Program-made: the position numbers and the translations under genes
Shown here: in pieces, positions 8,067-18,493 of the stretch
Layout of the letters: each line of letters begins with the position of its first letter
Numbering within the stretch: the stretch's first letter is position 1
The notes under the pieces: generated by a model
What the model was told of the DNA's origin: nothing
Database searches by the model: none
Seen by the model: only the letters and a program-made list of their open reading frames with translations
From: Burkholderiales bacterium PBB2
GTDB taxonomy: Bacteria; Pseudomonadota; Gammaproteobacteria; Burkholderiales; Burkholderiaceae_C
Direction of reading: 5' to 3'
DNA length: 38,033 bases
Assembly: GCA_002255955.1 (NCBI GenBank)
Contig: NKIM01000042.1
Span: 1-38,033, forward strand

Positions 8067-9059
8067 ATGAGCGCCATTCTCGCCGTCACGCTGCCCTTTT
8101 TCGCCCTGGTCCTGTGCGGTTATGTCGCCGCCCGCCAGGGCCTGCTGGCCGAGACGGCGATTCCGGGGCTGAATGGCTTTGTGCTTTTCTTCGCCCTGCC
8201 CTGCCTGCTGTTCCGCTTCGGCATGAACACGCCGGTGCTGCAGCTGCTGAATCCGACCGTGCTGGGGGTCTACCTGGCCGCGGCCTTGCTGATCGTCGGC
8301 CTGTGCATCGCCTTGACCCTGTCGCCGCGGGTGCAGCTCAAAGATGCGGCCTTCGGCGCCCTGGTCGCCGCCTTTCCCAACACCGGCTTCATGGGCGTGC
8401 CCCTGCTGGTGGCCCTGCTCGGGCCGGCGGCGGCCGGGCCGGTGATCTGCACCATCCTGGCCGATCTGTTTGTGACCAGCTCGCTGTGCATCGCTCTGGC
8501 GCGCGCCCACGATGCGGTGGCCGGCGCACCCGGCCGCAGCGCCGCTCGGCTGGCCGCGACGCAGGCCTTGCGCGGCGCCCTCTCCAACCCCCTGCCCTGG
8601 GCGATTGCGCTGGGCGCCCTGGCCAGCGCCACGGGCTTGCGGCCGCCGGGTCCGCTGGACCGCGTCATCCAGATGCTGGCCGATGCGGCCTCGCCGGTGG
8701 CCCTCTTTACCATCGGCGCCGTGCTCTGGCGCGCGGAGCAGCATGCCCACAGCCGCACGCCGCCGGCGCTCTATCTGCCGGTGGCTGCGCTCAAGCTGCT
8801 GCTGCATCCGGCCCTGGTGCTGGGCCTGGGTCTCGCCGCGCAGCGCCTCGGGGCGGAGCTGGGTTCCTTCGAACTGACGGTGCTGACCCTGGCCGCTGCC
8901 CTGCCCAGCGCCAGCAATGTGTCCCTGCTGGCCGAGCGTTATGGCGCCGACAACGGCCGCATCGCCCGCATCATCCTGGCCAGCACCAGCCTGGCCTTCC
9001 TCAGCTTCAGCGGCCTGGCCTGGTGGCTGCAGACCCATCCGCTGGGCCCGGCGGTGTGA
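8067..9059 (+). CDS. AEC (auxin efflux carrier) family transporter
   Basis: A 330-residue integral membrane protein with about ten hydrophobic helices arranged as two halves, the usual size and shape of AEC/BART-superfamily permeases. Family-like phrases include LPFFALVLCGYVAARQGLL at the N-terminus, AFPNTGFMGVPLLVALLG in the fourth helix and LPSASNVSLLAERYG near the C-terminus. Bacterial members move malate, malonate or other small organic acids; the substrate here cannot be told. The ATG at 8067 begins the first helix; upstream codons in frame look like non-coding sequence. There is no ribosome binding site and the leader is short. The gene stands alone, followed by a hairpin at 9069-9085. 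Confidence 0.87.
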   Translation: MSAILAVTLPFFALVLCGYVAARQGLLAETAIPGLNGFVLFFALPCLLFRFGMNTPVLQLLNPTVLGVYLAAALLIVGLCIALTLSPRVQLKDAAFGALVAAFPNTGFMGVPLLVALLGPAAAGPVICTILADLFVTSSLCIALARAHDAVAGAPGRSAARLAATQALRGALSNPLPWAIALGALASATGLRPPGPLDRVIQMLADAASPVALFTIGAVLWRAEQHAHSRTPPALYLPVAALKLLLHPALVLGLGLAAQRLGAELGSFELTVLTLAAALPSASNVSLLAERYGADNGRIARIILASTSLAFLSFSGLAWWLQTHPLGPAV

Positions 9060-9068
9060 CGCACTGCG

Positions 9069-9085
9069 CAGCCGGCCGCCGGCTG
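9069..9085 (+). terminator. Hairpin downstream of the AEC transporter
   Basis: CAGCCGG, loop CCG, CCGGCTG: a perfect seven-base stem ten bases after the stop codon. No T-run follows, so it may be a weak or Rho-assisted terminator. Confidence 0.4.
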
Positions 9086-9157
9086 CGCCCGCACAAGCGC
9101 CGCTTCTTGAGTTGCATCAAGACAAAGCAGCCGCAAGGGTGAGAATGTGCCGGATTC

Positions 9158-10324
9158 ATGACAGCACCCCCACCCGCCATGAGCACCAGCGCAGCCAAGA
9201 CTTCGAACACCCCCCCACGCGCCGCACGCAAGAAAAGCGCGCCCCGCCCCAGCCGCAGCGGCGACACCACCAGCGGCCACAGCAGCCAGGGCATCGCCCG
9301 CCAGGTGATCCAGAAAGCCGTGGATGCCGCCCAGGCCCGCGAGCTGGAGGCGCTGAAGGACATCGTCGCCAGCCAGGGTCCGGCGGCCCTGGCGTCCTCG
9401 GTGCGGGCTATCGTCGCCGGCTGCGCGCCGGACGATGCGCAAGCCCTGCGCCAGGCCCTGCTGCAAGAGCTGCAAGCGCCCGAAGATGGCGCAGCCGGCC
9501 CCGACCCCGACCAGGTGCTGTCCAGCCATTGGCGCAGCGGCGCCTACCCCTACAAGAACCTGCTCTCGCGCAAGAGCTACGAGAAGCAGAAGTACGCGCT
9601 GCAGGTGGAGTTGCTCAAGCTGCAGGCCTGGGTCAAGAACAGCGGCCAGCGCCTGGTCATCCTGTTCGAAGGCCGCGATGCGGCCGGCAAGGGCGGCACC
9701 ATCAAACGCTTCATGGAACATGTGAACCCGCGCGGCGCGCGCGTCGTGGCGCTGGAAAAACCCAGCGAGGTCGAGCGCGGTCAGTGGTACTTCCAGCGCT
9801 ATGTCCAGCACCTGCCCACCGCGGGCGAGATCGTGCTGTTCGACCGCAGCTGGTACAACCGCGCCGGCGTCGAGCGGGTGATGGGCTTTTGCAGCCAGGA
9901 CGAGTACACGGAGTTCATGCGCCAGGCGCCCGAGTTCGAGCGCAATCTGGTGCGCAGCGGCACCCATCTGGTCAAGCTCTGGTTCTCGGTCAGCCGCGAG
10001 GAGCAGCGCCGCCGTTTCAAGGAGCGCGAGGCCCACCCGCTCAAGCAGTGGAAGCTCTCGCCCATCGATCTGGCCTCGCTGGACAAATGGGACAGCTACA
10101 CCAAGGCCAAGGAGGCGATGTTCTTTCACACCGACATCGCCGAGGCGCCCTGGACCGTGGTCAAGTCCGACTGCAAGAAGCGCGCGCGCCTCAACGCCCT
10201 GCGCCATGTGCTGCACCAGCTGCCCTACACCAACAAGGACCTCAGCAAGATCGGCCCGCTGGACCCGCTGCTGGTGGGCCGGGCCAATGTGGTCTACGAG
10301 CGCGGCGAGGGCCGCGGCGGCTGA
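9158..10324 (+). CDS. ppk2: Polyphosphate kinase 2 family protein (first copy)
   Basis: A 388-residue protein. Residues 1-110 are a low-complexity, basic then helical extension (SAAKTSNTPPRAARKKSAPR). The PPK2 domain follows with Walker A EGRDAAGKGGTIKRF, the polyphosphate-site phrase KPSEVERGQWYFQRYVQ, Walker B LFDRSWYNRAGVERVMG and the lid region REEQRRRFKERE. PPK2 enzymes use polyphosphate to phosphorylate nucleoside di- or monophosphates. The single domain and the motif pattern suggest class I (NDP-phosphorylating); this is an inference. Starts at 9158 and 9179 are both possible, and neither has a clear ribosome binding site. A paralogue is encoded at 34146-34985. Confidence 0.92.
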   Translation: MTAPPPAMSTSAAKTSNTPPRAARKKSAPRPSRSGDTTSGHSSQGIARQVIQKAVDAAQARELEALKDIVASQGPAALASSVRAIVAGCAPDDAQALRQALLQELQAPEDGAAGPDPDQVLSSHWRSGAYPYKNLLSRKSYEKQKYALQVELLKLQAWVKNSGQRLVILFEGRDAAGKGGTIKRFMEHVNPRGARVVALEKPSEVERGQWYFQRYVQHLPTAGEIVLFDRSWYNRAGVERVMGFCSQDEYTEFMRQAPEFERNLVRSGTHLVKLWFSVSREEQRRRFKEREAHPLKQWKLSPIDLASLDKWDSYTKAKEAMFFHTDIAEAPWTVVKSDCKKRARLNALRHVLHQLPYTNKDLSKIGPLDPLLVGRANVVYERGEGRGG

Positions 10325-10339
10325 AGCCGCGTTTCAAAC

Positions 10340-12907
<2,568 letters not shown>

Positions 12908-12911
12908 GATC

Positions 12912-13760
12912 TCAACCAGCGTCGATCATGGACTCAAAACTGGGCGGGTCGCTGTTGATGCGCTCGCGCAGCTCGATCAACTCGCCGGCATGGGCGAGCA
13001 CCAAATCCACCAGATGCGGATCAAAGGCCAGGCCGCGCTGGGCGGCCAGCATCTCGAGCGCGGTGGCGTCATCCAGCGCGGGGCGGTAGCAGCGGTCCAT
13101 GGTCAGGGCATCGAAGAAGTCCACAACCGCCACGATACGTCCTGACAGCGGAATCGCCGCGCCGGCCAGGCCCATGGGGTAACCGCTGCCGTCCCAGCGC
13201 TCGTGGTGGTTCATGGCCACTTCGGCCGCCAGCTGGAACAGCGGGATGCGCGAGCGGCCCAGGATCTGTGCACCGATCAGCGGATGGCGGTTCATGATCT
13301 GGCGCTCTTCGGGTGTGTAGGCGCCGGGCTTTTTCAGCACATGGTCAGGCACGCCGATCTTGCCGATGTCGTGCATGGGCGCAGCCCAGCGCAGCATCTG
13401 GGCCGACTGCGGCGTCTGGCCTGCCAGCAGGGCCAAGGCCTCGGCCAGGAAGCCGATGCGCAGAATGTGCACGCCGGTGTCGTCATCGCGGAAATCAGCC
13501 GCCCGGGCCAGGCGCAGCAAGGCCTCGTGGTGGGCCAGGGTCACTTCGCGCAAGGCCTCATTGCGCTCCTGGTACATGCGGCCCAGGTCGGAAAGAATGC
13601 ACTCCATCTGCGCCGAGGCCATGGTGTCAAACTGGCGCGAGCTGGTGGCCAGGCGTTCGGGCTCGGCGAGCAAGTCGATGGGGGTGTCGTTGGGTTTCAT
13701 GGCCATCAGATCCGCGAAGTTGGAATTCTGGTGGAAGCCAGACCGGTCCAAGGTAGCCAT
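12912..13760 (-). CDS. HD-GYP domain protein, probable c-di-GMP phosphodiesterase
   Basis: 282 residues. A helical N-terminal part (to about 80) leads into an HD-GYP domain. It carries DDDTGVHILRIG (His98), MHDIGKIGVPD with the H130-D131 pair, HPLIGAQIL, NHHERWDGSGYP with GYP at 193-195, and PLSGRIVAVVDFFDALT. All expected metal ligands appear present. The family hydrolyses cyclic di-GMP. It lies between a stand-alone CheY-like receiver (four-base gap) and the histidine kinase (four-base gap), so together the three genes look like an RpfG-type pathway split into separate proteins. Confidence 0.92.
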   Translation of the reverse strand: MATLDRSGFHQNSNFADLMAMKPNDTPIDLLAEPERLATSSRQFDTMASAQMECILSDLGRMYQERNEALREVTLAHHEALLRLARAADFRDDDTGVHILRIGFLAEALALLAGQTPQSAQMLRWAAPMHDIGKIGVPDHVLKKPGAYTPEERQIMNRHPLIGAQILGRSRIPLFQLAAEVAMNHHERWDGSGYPMGLAGAAIPLSGRIVAVVDFFDALTMDRCYRPALDDATALEMLAAQRGLAFDPHLVDLVLAHAGELIELRERINSDPPSFESMIDAG

Positions 13761-13764
13761 GGCT

Positions 13765-14136
13765 TCAGTCCACCAACCAGAGCGAGGCCAGCGCGTCGAT
13801 CAGGCGCAGCGGGCTGAAGGGCTTGACCAGATAGTCGTGGGCGCCCGCCTTGAGCCCGGCCTCCTTGTCCTGCGACTGGCCGCGGGCGCTGAGCAGGATC
13901 ACATGGGTGTTGCGCAGGCTGGGCTCGGCGCGGATGCGGCGGCAGGCTTCCAGGCCGTCCATGCCGCCGGGCATCATCACGTCCATCAGCACGAAGTCCG
14001 GCTGCAGGGCCAGGGCTCGCTCCAGCGCGCTGTCGCCGTTGGAGGCCTCGTGGATCTCATAGTCCTCGAACTCCAGCGTCATGCGGATCAGGCGGCGAAT
14101 GTCCGCGTGGTCATCGACGATCAAGATCTTTTTCAT
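13765..14136 (-). CDS. Single-domain CheY-like response regulator
   Basis: 123 residues, only a receiver domain. The acidic pair is D8-D9, the phospho-acceptor D52 (VLMDVMMPGG), the switch residue S83 (LLSARG) and the conserved lysine K105 (DYLVKPF). There is no output domain, so it should act through protein contact, most simply with the HD-GYP protein encoded four bases downstream. The start at 14136 is chosen because GGAG lies six bases upstream and the domain begins at once. The frame stays open for a further 750 bases upstream, but that part runs antisense to the divergent operon. It is the first gene of the leftward operon. Confidence 0.92.
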   Translation of the reverse strand: MKKILIVDDHADIRRLIRMTLEFEDYEIHEASNGDSALERALALQPDFVLMDVMMPGGMDGLEACRRIRAEPSLRNTHVILLSARGQSQDKEAGLKAGAHDYLVKPFSPLRLIDALASLWLVD

Positions 14137-14244
14137 GGCGGGCTCCAGCAAACTGAACATCAGTGCGTTTAATTTATCATTTGTATCAATTGATTCGCGA
14201 TAAAAAACCGCGAGCCCGCCCGGTAAATTCGGCAAAATCACACA
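14137..14244. promoter_or_regulatory. Divergent control region of the two signalling operons
   Basis: 108 bases, noticeably AT-rich compared with the surroundings. It contains TTATCATTTG (14174-14183), the perfect palindrome ATCAATTGAT (14185-14194) and GCGATAAAAAACCGC (from 14197). For the rightward gene, TAAATT (14224-14229) or CAAAAT (14233-14238) could serve as -10. The TTATCATTTG word recurs upstream of cheW at 25736. The HTH-receiver protein encoded next door is a plausible binder (inference). Confidence 0.45.
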
Positions 14245-14898
14245 ATGCCTGAATCCAAACACCCCAAAGAGATGGACAGCCCCGACTACAGCACCATGGA
14301 GGTGGCCCGCATGCTGGGCCTGGCGGTGCGCTCGGTGCAGCTGATGGTGGACCGCGGCGAACTGACCGCCTGGAAGACCCCCGGCGGCCACCGGCGCATT
14401 TCGCGTGAATCGGTCGAGGCCTGGCAGCTGCAACGCCAGGGGCCGGGCGCCCTGGCCCGGGCCGCCGGCCGCCTGCAAGCCGCGGCCGCGCAGGAGAGCA
14501 GCGCCGGCCGGCCGCGCCGCGTGCTGGTGATCGAAGACTCGGTGCACTACCAGAACCTGATCGCCATGCTGCTCAAGCAGCAGTTCCCGGACGTGGAGCT
14601 GCACACCGCACACGACGGCATCGTCGGCCTGGCCATGGTGGGCCAGCTGCAGCCAGAGGTGCTGATTGTGGACATCCTCTTGCCCGGCATCGACGGCGCC
14701 ACCCTGATCACCAGCCTGCGCTCGCATGTGCAGTTCGCGCACAGCCGCCTGATCGTCGTCACCTCGCTGGACGAAGACCAGCGCCAGCCCTACGCCTTCG
14801 CCCTGGCCGGCGTGCCCCTGGTGCACAAGCCGCGCCTGGTGCTGGACCTGCCGCAGGCCCTGCGCGAAGCCCTGGGCGCGCCGGAGCAAGCGGCATGA
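14245..14898 (+). CDS. Response regulator with N-terminal MerR/excisionase-type HTH
   Basis: 217 residues with an unusual order: DNA-binding domain first, receiver second. Residues 14-62 (YSTMEVARMLGLAVRSVQLM, TPGGHRRISRESVEAW) are a MerR/excisionase-like winged helix. A linker (65-90) leads to a receiver (91-215) with E97-D98, phospho-acceptor D143 (IVDILLPGID), T173 (VVTSLDED) and K195 (VHKPR), all the residues needed for phosphorylation. It is probably a transcription regulator fed by the neighbouring histidine kinase. The start at 14245 has no clear ribosome binding site; an in-frame ATG at 14272 would leave the HTH intact. Its stop overlaps the next start (ATGA). Confidence 0.87.
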   Translation: MPESKHPKEMDSPDYSTMEVARMLGLAVRSVQLMVDRGELTAWKTPGGHRRISRESVEAWQLQRQGPGALARAAGRLQAAAAQESSAGRPRRVLVIEDSVHYQNLIAMLLKQQFPDVELHTAHDGIVGLAMVGQLQPEVLIVDILLPGIDGATLITSLRSHVQFAHSRLIVVTSLDEDQRQPYAFALAGVPLVHKPRLVLDLPQALREALGAPEQAA

Positions 14899-15689
14899 GT
14901 TCGCGCCGGGTCCTGCTGGTCGAAGACGACCCCTCGCTGCAACGCTTCGTCGGCATGGTGCTGGAAGACCTGGCGGTCGAGCTGCGGGTCTGCGGCGATG
15001 TCGGCAGCGCCCTGCAAGCCCTGGCCGAGCAGCCGGTGGATCTCCTGATCACCGACCTGATGCTGCCCGACCGCTCGGGCCAGGATCTGCTGGCCGAGCT
15101 GCAAGCCCGCCCCGCCCTGCGCGGCCAGGCCCATCTGGTGGCCTTCAGCGCCGGCCTCCAGCCCCAGGTGCGCAGCCAGCTGCAAGCGCTGGGCGTGGAG
15201 CGCATGCTGTTCAAACCCTGCTCGGTGAACGAGCTGGAAGCCTGCGTGGAAGAGGCCCTGGGCCCGGCACCGCTGACGCTCGATCTGCCAGCGGCACCGC
15301 TCGCACGAAACGACCTGGACACCCGGCCCGACCCCAGCGCGCCGCCCTCGCCCGACCTGGAAGCGATCCAGCGCAATTTCGGCGGCGATATGGCGCTCTA
15401 CCGCGGCTTTCGTGCGGCCAGCCTGCAGCAGTTCAGCATGGACCGCGCCGAGGGCGAGCGCGCCTGCGCCGCCCGTGAGCTGGCCACCGTGCGCCGCCTG
15501 GCCCACAGCCTCAAGAGCGTGCTGCTGATCCTGGGCCTGGACGCCAGCAGCGATCTGGCTGGCCGCCTGGAGCGCCAGCTGGAAGCGGCCCTGGCCGCCG
15601 GCCAGCCCTGGCCCGCCGGCGCCGAATGCCTATGGGCCGAGCTGAGCGGCCAGCTGCAAGCCTTGAGCGCAGACGCCCCCGCGCCATGA
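14895..15689 (+). CDS. Receiver-Hpt phosphorelay protein
   Basis: 264 residues. An N-terminal receiver (5-122) has E10-D11-D12, phospho-acceptor D54 (LITDLMLPD), S85 (VAFSAG) and K107 (FKPCS). A proline-rich linker (123-152) joins it to an Hpt domain (about 155-258) with phospho-acceptor H204 in RRLAHSLKSVLLILG. It can therefore take phosphate on Asp and hold it on His, as an intermediate in a multi-step relay; there is no DNA-binding or enzymatic output. Its start overlaps the stop of the HTH-receiver gene, and its stop overlaps the start of the sigma factor gene, so all three should be translated in a coupled way. Confidence 0.88.
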   Translation: MSSRRVLLVEDDPSLQRFVGMVLEDLAVELRVCGDVGSALQALAEQPVDLLITDLMLPDRSGQDLLAELQARPALRGQAHLVAFSAGLQPQVRSQLQALGVERMLFKPCSVNELEACVEEALGPAPLTLDLPAAPLARNDLDTRPDPSAPPSPDLEAIQRNFGGDMALYRGFRAASLQQFSMDRAEGERACAARELATVRRLAHSLKSVLLILGLDASSDLAGRLERQLEAALAAGQPWPAGAECLWAELSGQLQALSADAPAP

Positions 15690-16258
15690 CGCCCAGCGAG
15701 GCCCCCGAGGCGCAAGCAGACGCGCTCGCCGCCTCGGACCGCTTCGCCTCGCTGTACGGCGAACTCAAGCTGATCGCCCGCGCCCGCCTGCGCCGGGCCG
15801 GCGCCGCCCAGCTGCAACTCAACACCACAGCCCTGGTGCACGAGAGCTATCTGCGCCTCTTGCGCAGCGAGGCAGCCCCGGCATCCGCGGCGCCCGAGTT
15901 CGCCAGCCCCGGCCATTTCCTCGCCTATGCCGCGCGGGTGATGCGCTCGGTCGTGGTGGACCTGGCGCGCGAGCAGGCGGCCGAACGCCGCGGCGGTGGC
16001 CAGGGCGCACTCAGCCTCGACACCGAAAGCCTGGCCGCCCTGCCCGGCCCCGCGCCCGAACCCGAGGCCCTGGCCGTGCACGAGGCCTTGCTCGCCCTGC
16101 AGGCGGTCGAGCCGCGTCTGGCCCAGGTGGTGGAGATGCGTTACTTCGGCGGCCTCAGCGAAAGCGAGATCGCCGCAGCCCTGGGCCTGACCGAACGCAC
16201 CGTGCGGCGCGACTGGCTCAAGGCCCGCGCCCTGCTGCTGAGCATGCTCAGCGCCTGA
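15686..16258 (+). CDS. ECF sigma factor of the Ser/Thr-kinase-linked type (Sigma70_ECF / TIGR02999-like)
   Basis: 190 residues. Region 2 contains LQLNTTALVHESYLRLLR (43-60) and GHFLAYAARVMRSVVVDLAR. Region 4 contains MRYFGGLSESEIAAALGLTE and RTVRRDWLKAR. The T-A-L-V-H-E phrase, the V-D-L-A-R-E phrase and the ERRGGG stretch are typical of the sigma factors found beside Ser/Thr kinases. Classical ECF factors have an acidic D-A-E-D motif in region 2.2 for binding the beta-prime subunit; here it is replaced by N46-T47-T48-A49. In the related EcfP a threonine in this region is phosphorylated. The start is the ATG overlapping the previous stop. The last 11 bases overlap the convergent kinase gene. 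Confidence 0.87.
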   Translation: MTPSEAPEAQADALAASDRFASLYGELKLIARARLRRAGAAQLQLNTTALVHESYLRLLRSEAAPASAAPEFASPGHFLAYAARVMRSVVVDLAREQAAERRGGGQGALSLDTESLAALPGPAPEPEALAVHEALLALQAVEPRLAQVVEMRYFGGLSESEIAAALGLTERTVRRDWLKARALLLSMLSA

Positions 16259-18443
16259 GCCCGCAGGCCTCGGCCTGGGCCAGCAGCCTTCGGCCGCGCG
16301 CATCGCGGCTGGCCACGACCGCGGGCTGCAGTTCGCCCCACAAGCCCTCGGCCTGGGCACGCGCCGCGGCCCCGTGCTCGCAGAAGAACGCCAGCTGCTG
16401 CCTCAGCAAGGCCCAGCCCAGCGGATTGGCCAGCCCCAGGCTGCTGCGCAGCAAGCGCACGGCCTCGGCCAGATCGCGCGCTTGCGCCTCAGGCTGGCCC
16501 TCGGCCGCCGAGAGCTCGGCGCGCAAGCCCAGCAGCCGCGCCTGGTCGAGGGCTATCGGCGGCTCGGCGCGTGGCGCCAGAGCCAGAGCCCGGTCCAGCC
16601 AGGCCTTGGCCTCAGCGCGCTCACCCTGCGCCAGATGCCAGCGCGCCAGATGCCCCAGCACCACCACATGGCCGCTGTCCTGCGGCGCCTCGCCCTGGTA
16701 GCGCTGCAGCGCCTGCTGCAGGGCATCCCGCCGCGCGGCCGGCACGGCGCCCTGCTCTTCCAGCACATCGTGCCGCGCCAGCCACCATTCCGCGCGCAAC
16801 AGGCCGCGCGCCGGCAGCTGCGTGTCGAGAAGCGCCAAGACCTCGGCCGCCTGCGCGCGCTGCCCGCCCGACCACAGGGCCCAGAACCAGCTCAGGCCGG
16901 CCTCGCCGCTGCGCGGGTGGCCGGGGCCCAGCCTTTGCTGCAGCAGGCGCCAGCGCAGGCCGGCCAGTTCCAGGCTGCGGGCCTCGTCGCTGAGGTAGGT
17001 GGCCACCGTGCTGCTCAGGCGCAGCAAGGCATCGGCCGTTTCGGGGTCCTGGGGCAGCTGCTGCTCGATCTGCGCCATCTGCTGCTGCAGAAGGCGGCGC
17101 ATGGCGGCGGCCGGGTCCTGGGCATCGCTCTCACGCGGGTCCAGAGTGCGGAAAAGACCCAGCAAATAACGCTGAATCGCCTCGGCACGCTGGGCCTGCC
17201 GCTGCGCTTGCTGCGCCTGCCAGGCCGTGCCCGCCAGACCCAGCGCCAGGCTCAGGATCAGGGCAGTGAGCAGGGTGACCATCAGCCAATGACGCCGCCA
17301 GGCCAGGCGCAGCCGCGACCAGGCGCCGATGCGGCGCGCCTGCAGCGGCCGCCCGGCAAGATAGCGGCGCAGGTCCTCGCTCATGGCTTGGACGCTGCCG
17401 TAGCGGTCTGACGGGTTCTCGGCCAGGGCCTTGGCCAGCCAGGCATCGAGATCGCCGCGCAAAGCCCGCTGCAGCCGGCGCCGGCTCAGGCCGCAGCCTT
17501 CGGCATGCCCCTCGCTCACGCTTTGCGAGGCCAAACGATCACCGCCGCCGCGCGCTGGCGGCTGGCCGCACAAAAGGGTGTGCGACAAGGCGCCGAGGGC
17601 AAAAACATCGGTGGCCACGGTGATGGGGCTGCCGTTCAGCTGCTCGGGGGCGGCATAGGCAGGCGTGGCCATCAGCAGGCGGGTGGCCTCGGCGCCGCCG
17701 GGCGCATCGCCGTCGGCACCGAGCAGCTTGGCGATGCCGAAGTCCAGCAGCTTGACCTGGCCCTGGGCCGTGACCATCACGTTCGACGGCTTCAAATCGC
17801 GGTGCACCAGCAGCCGGCCATGGGCATGCTGCACCGCCTCCATCACCTGCAGCATCAGCAGCAGGCGCTCGCGCAGCGGCAGGTGCCGGGCCTTGCAATC
17901 CTCGGCGATGGACTGGCCCTCGACATACTCCAGCGCCAGCCAAGGTTGATCCTGGCCGGCGGCGTCCTCGGCCGTGCCGGCATCGAAAAACTGGGCGATG
18001 TGGGGGTGCTGAAGCGCGGCCAGGATGTCGCGCTCGCGGGCAAAACGTTGCCGCCCGGGGCCGGCCAGGGCCTGGGCATGGGGCAGCTTGAGCGCCACCT
18101 GGCGCTGGTAGGCGCCGTCGCAGCGTTCGGCCAGCCAGACCTCGCCCATGCCGCCCAGGCCCAGCCGGCGCAAAAGGCGCCAGGGGCCGAGAACCTGCTG
18201 GGGCCGCAACTCGATGCCACACCCCTTGTCTTCACCCACCCCGGCCAGATGCGGCAGTTCCAGCTGCGGCGCACCCGGCTCGTCCTGACGCAGCACCCGA
18301 CTCAGCGCCGGCTGCAGGTGCGCGGACTCCGGCGGCAAGCCCTGCAGCCAGGCTGCCCGCTCGGCGGCCGGCAGATCCAAGGCCGCATCGAGCAGGGCCG
18401 AGAACTCGGTCCAGTGCTCGGGCGCGCAGGGCAGGCGTGTCAT
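16248..18443 (-). CDS. Ser/Thr protein kinase with transmembrane helix and TPR-like C-terminus
   Basis: 731 residues. A short N-terminal helical part (1-80) resembles that of the TPR-type kinases linked with ECF sigma factors. The Hanks-type kinase (about 88-365) is intact: GLGGMGEVW, K119 (VALKLP), H214-R215-D216 with LKPSN, D234-F235-G236 and YAAPE. One transmembrane helix (about 386-406) is followed by a long helical C-terminal region of about 320 residues with weak TPR-like periodicity, probably periplasmic and sensory. It converges with the ECF sigma gene and overlaps it by 11 bases. That adjacency makes the sigma factor its likely substrate (inference from the EcfP/PknS precedent). The start at 18443 has no strong ribosome binding site. 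Confidence 0.9.
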   Translation of the reverse strand: MTRLPCAPEHWTEFSALLDAALDLPAAERAAWLQGLPPESAHLQPALSRVLRQDEPGAPQLELPHLAGVGEDKGCGIELRPQQVLGPWRLLRRLGLGGMGEVWLAERCDGAYQRQVALKLPHAQALAGPGRQRFARERDILAALQHPHIAQFFDAGTAEDAAGQDQPWLALEYVEGQSIAEDCKARHLPLRERLLLMLQVMEAVQHAHGRLLVHRDLKPSNVMVTAQGQVKLLDFGIAKLLGADGDAPGGAEATRLLMATPAYAAPEQLNGSPITVATDVFALGALSHTLLCGQPPARGGGDRLASQSVSEGHAEGCGLSRRRLQRALRGDLDAWLAKALAENPSDRYGSVQAMSEDLRRYLAGRPLQARRIGAWSRLRLAWRRHWLMVTLLTALILSLALGLAGTAWQAQQAQRQAQRAEAIQRYLLGLFRTLDPRESDAQDPAAAMRRLLQQQMAQIEQQLPQDPETADALLRLSSTVATYLSDEARSLELAGLRWRLLQQRLGPGHPRSGEAGLSWFWALWSGGQRAQAAEVLALLDTQLPARGLLRAEWWLARHDVLEEQGAVPAARRDALQQALQRYQGEAPQDSGHVVVLGHLARWHLAQGERAEAKAWLDRALALAPRAEPPIALDQARLLGLRAELSAAEGQPEAQARDLAEAVRLLRSSLGLANPLGWALLRQQLAFFCEHGAAARAQAEGLWGELQPAVVASRDARGRRLLAQAEACGLRR

Positions 18444-18493
18444 GGCTGGCCATCATGCCAGGGCCGAACCTGCCGCCTTTCTCCGTTCCTCGC

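Noticed and set aside
14137-14889. Upstream extension of the CheY-like receiver frame
   Set aside because: It runs antisense through the HTH-receiver gene. The receiver domain starts at 14136 with a good ribosome binding site.
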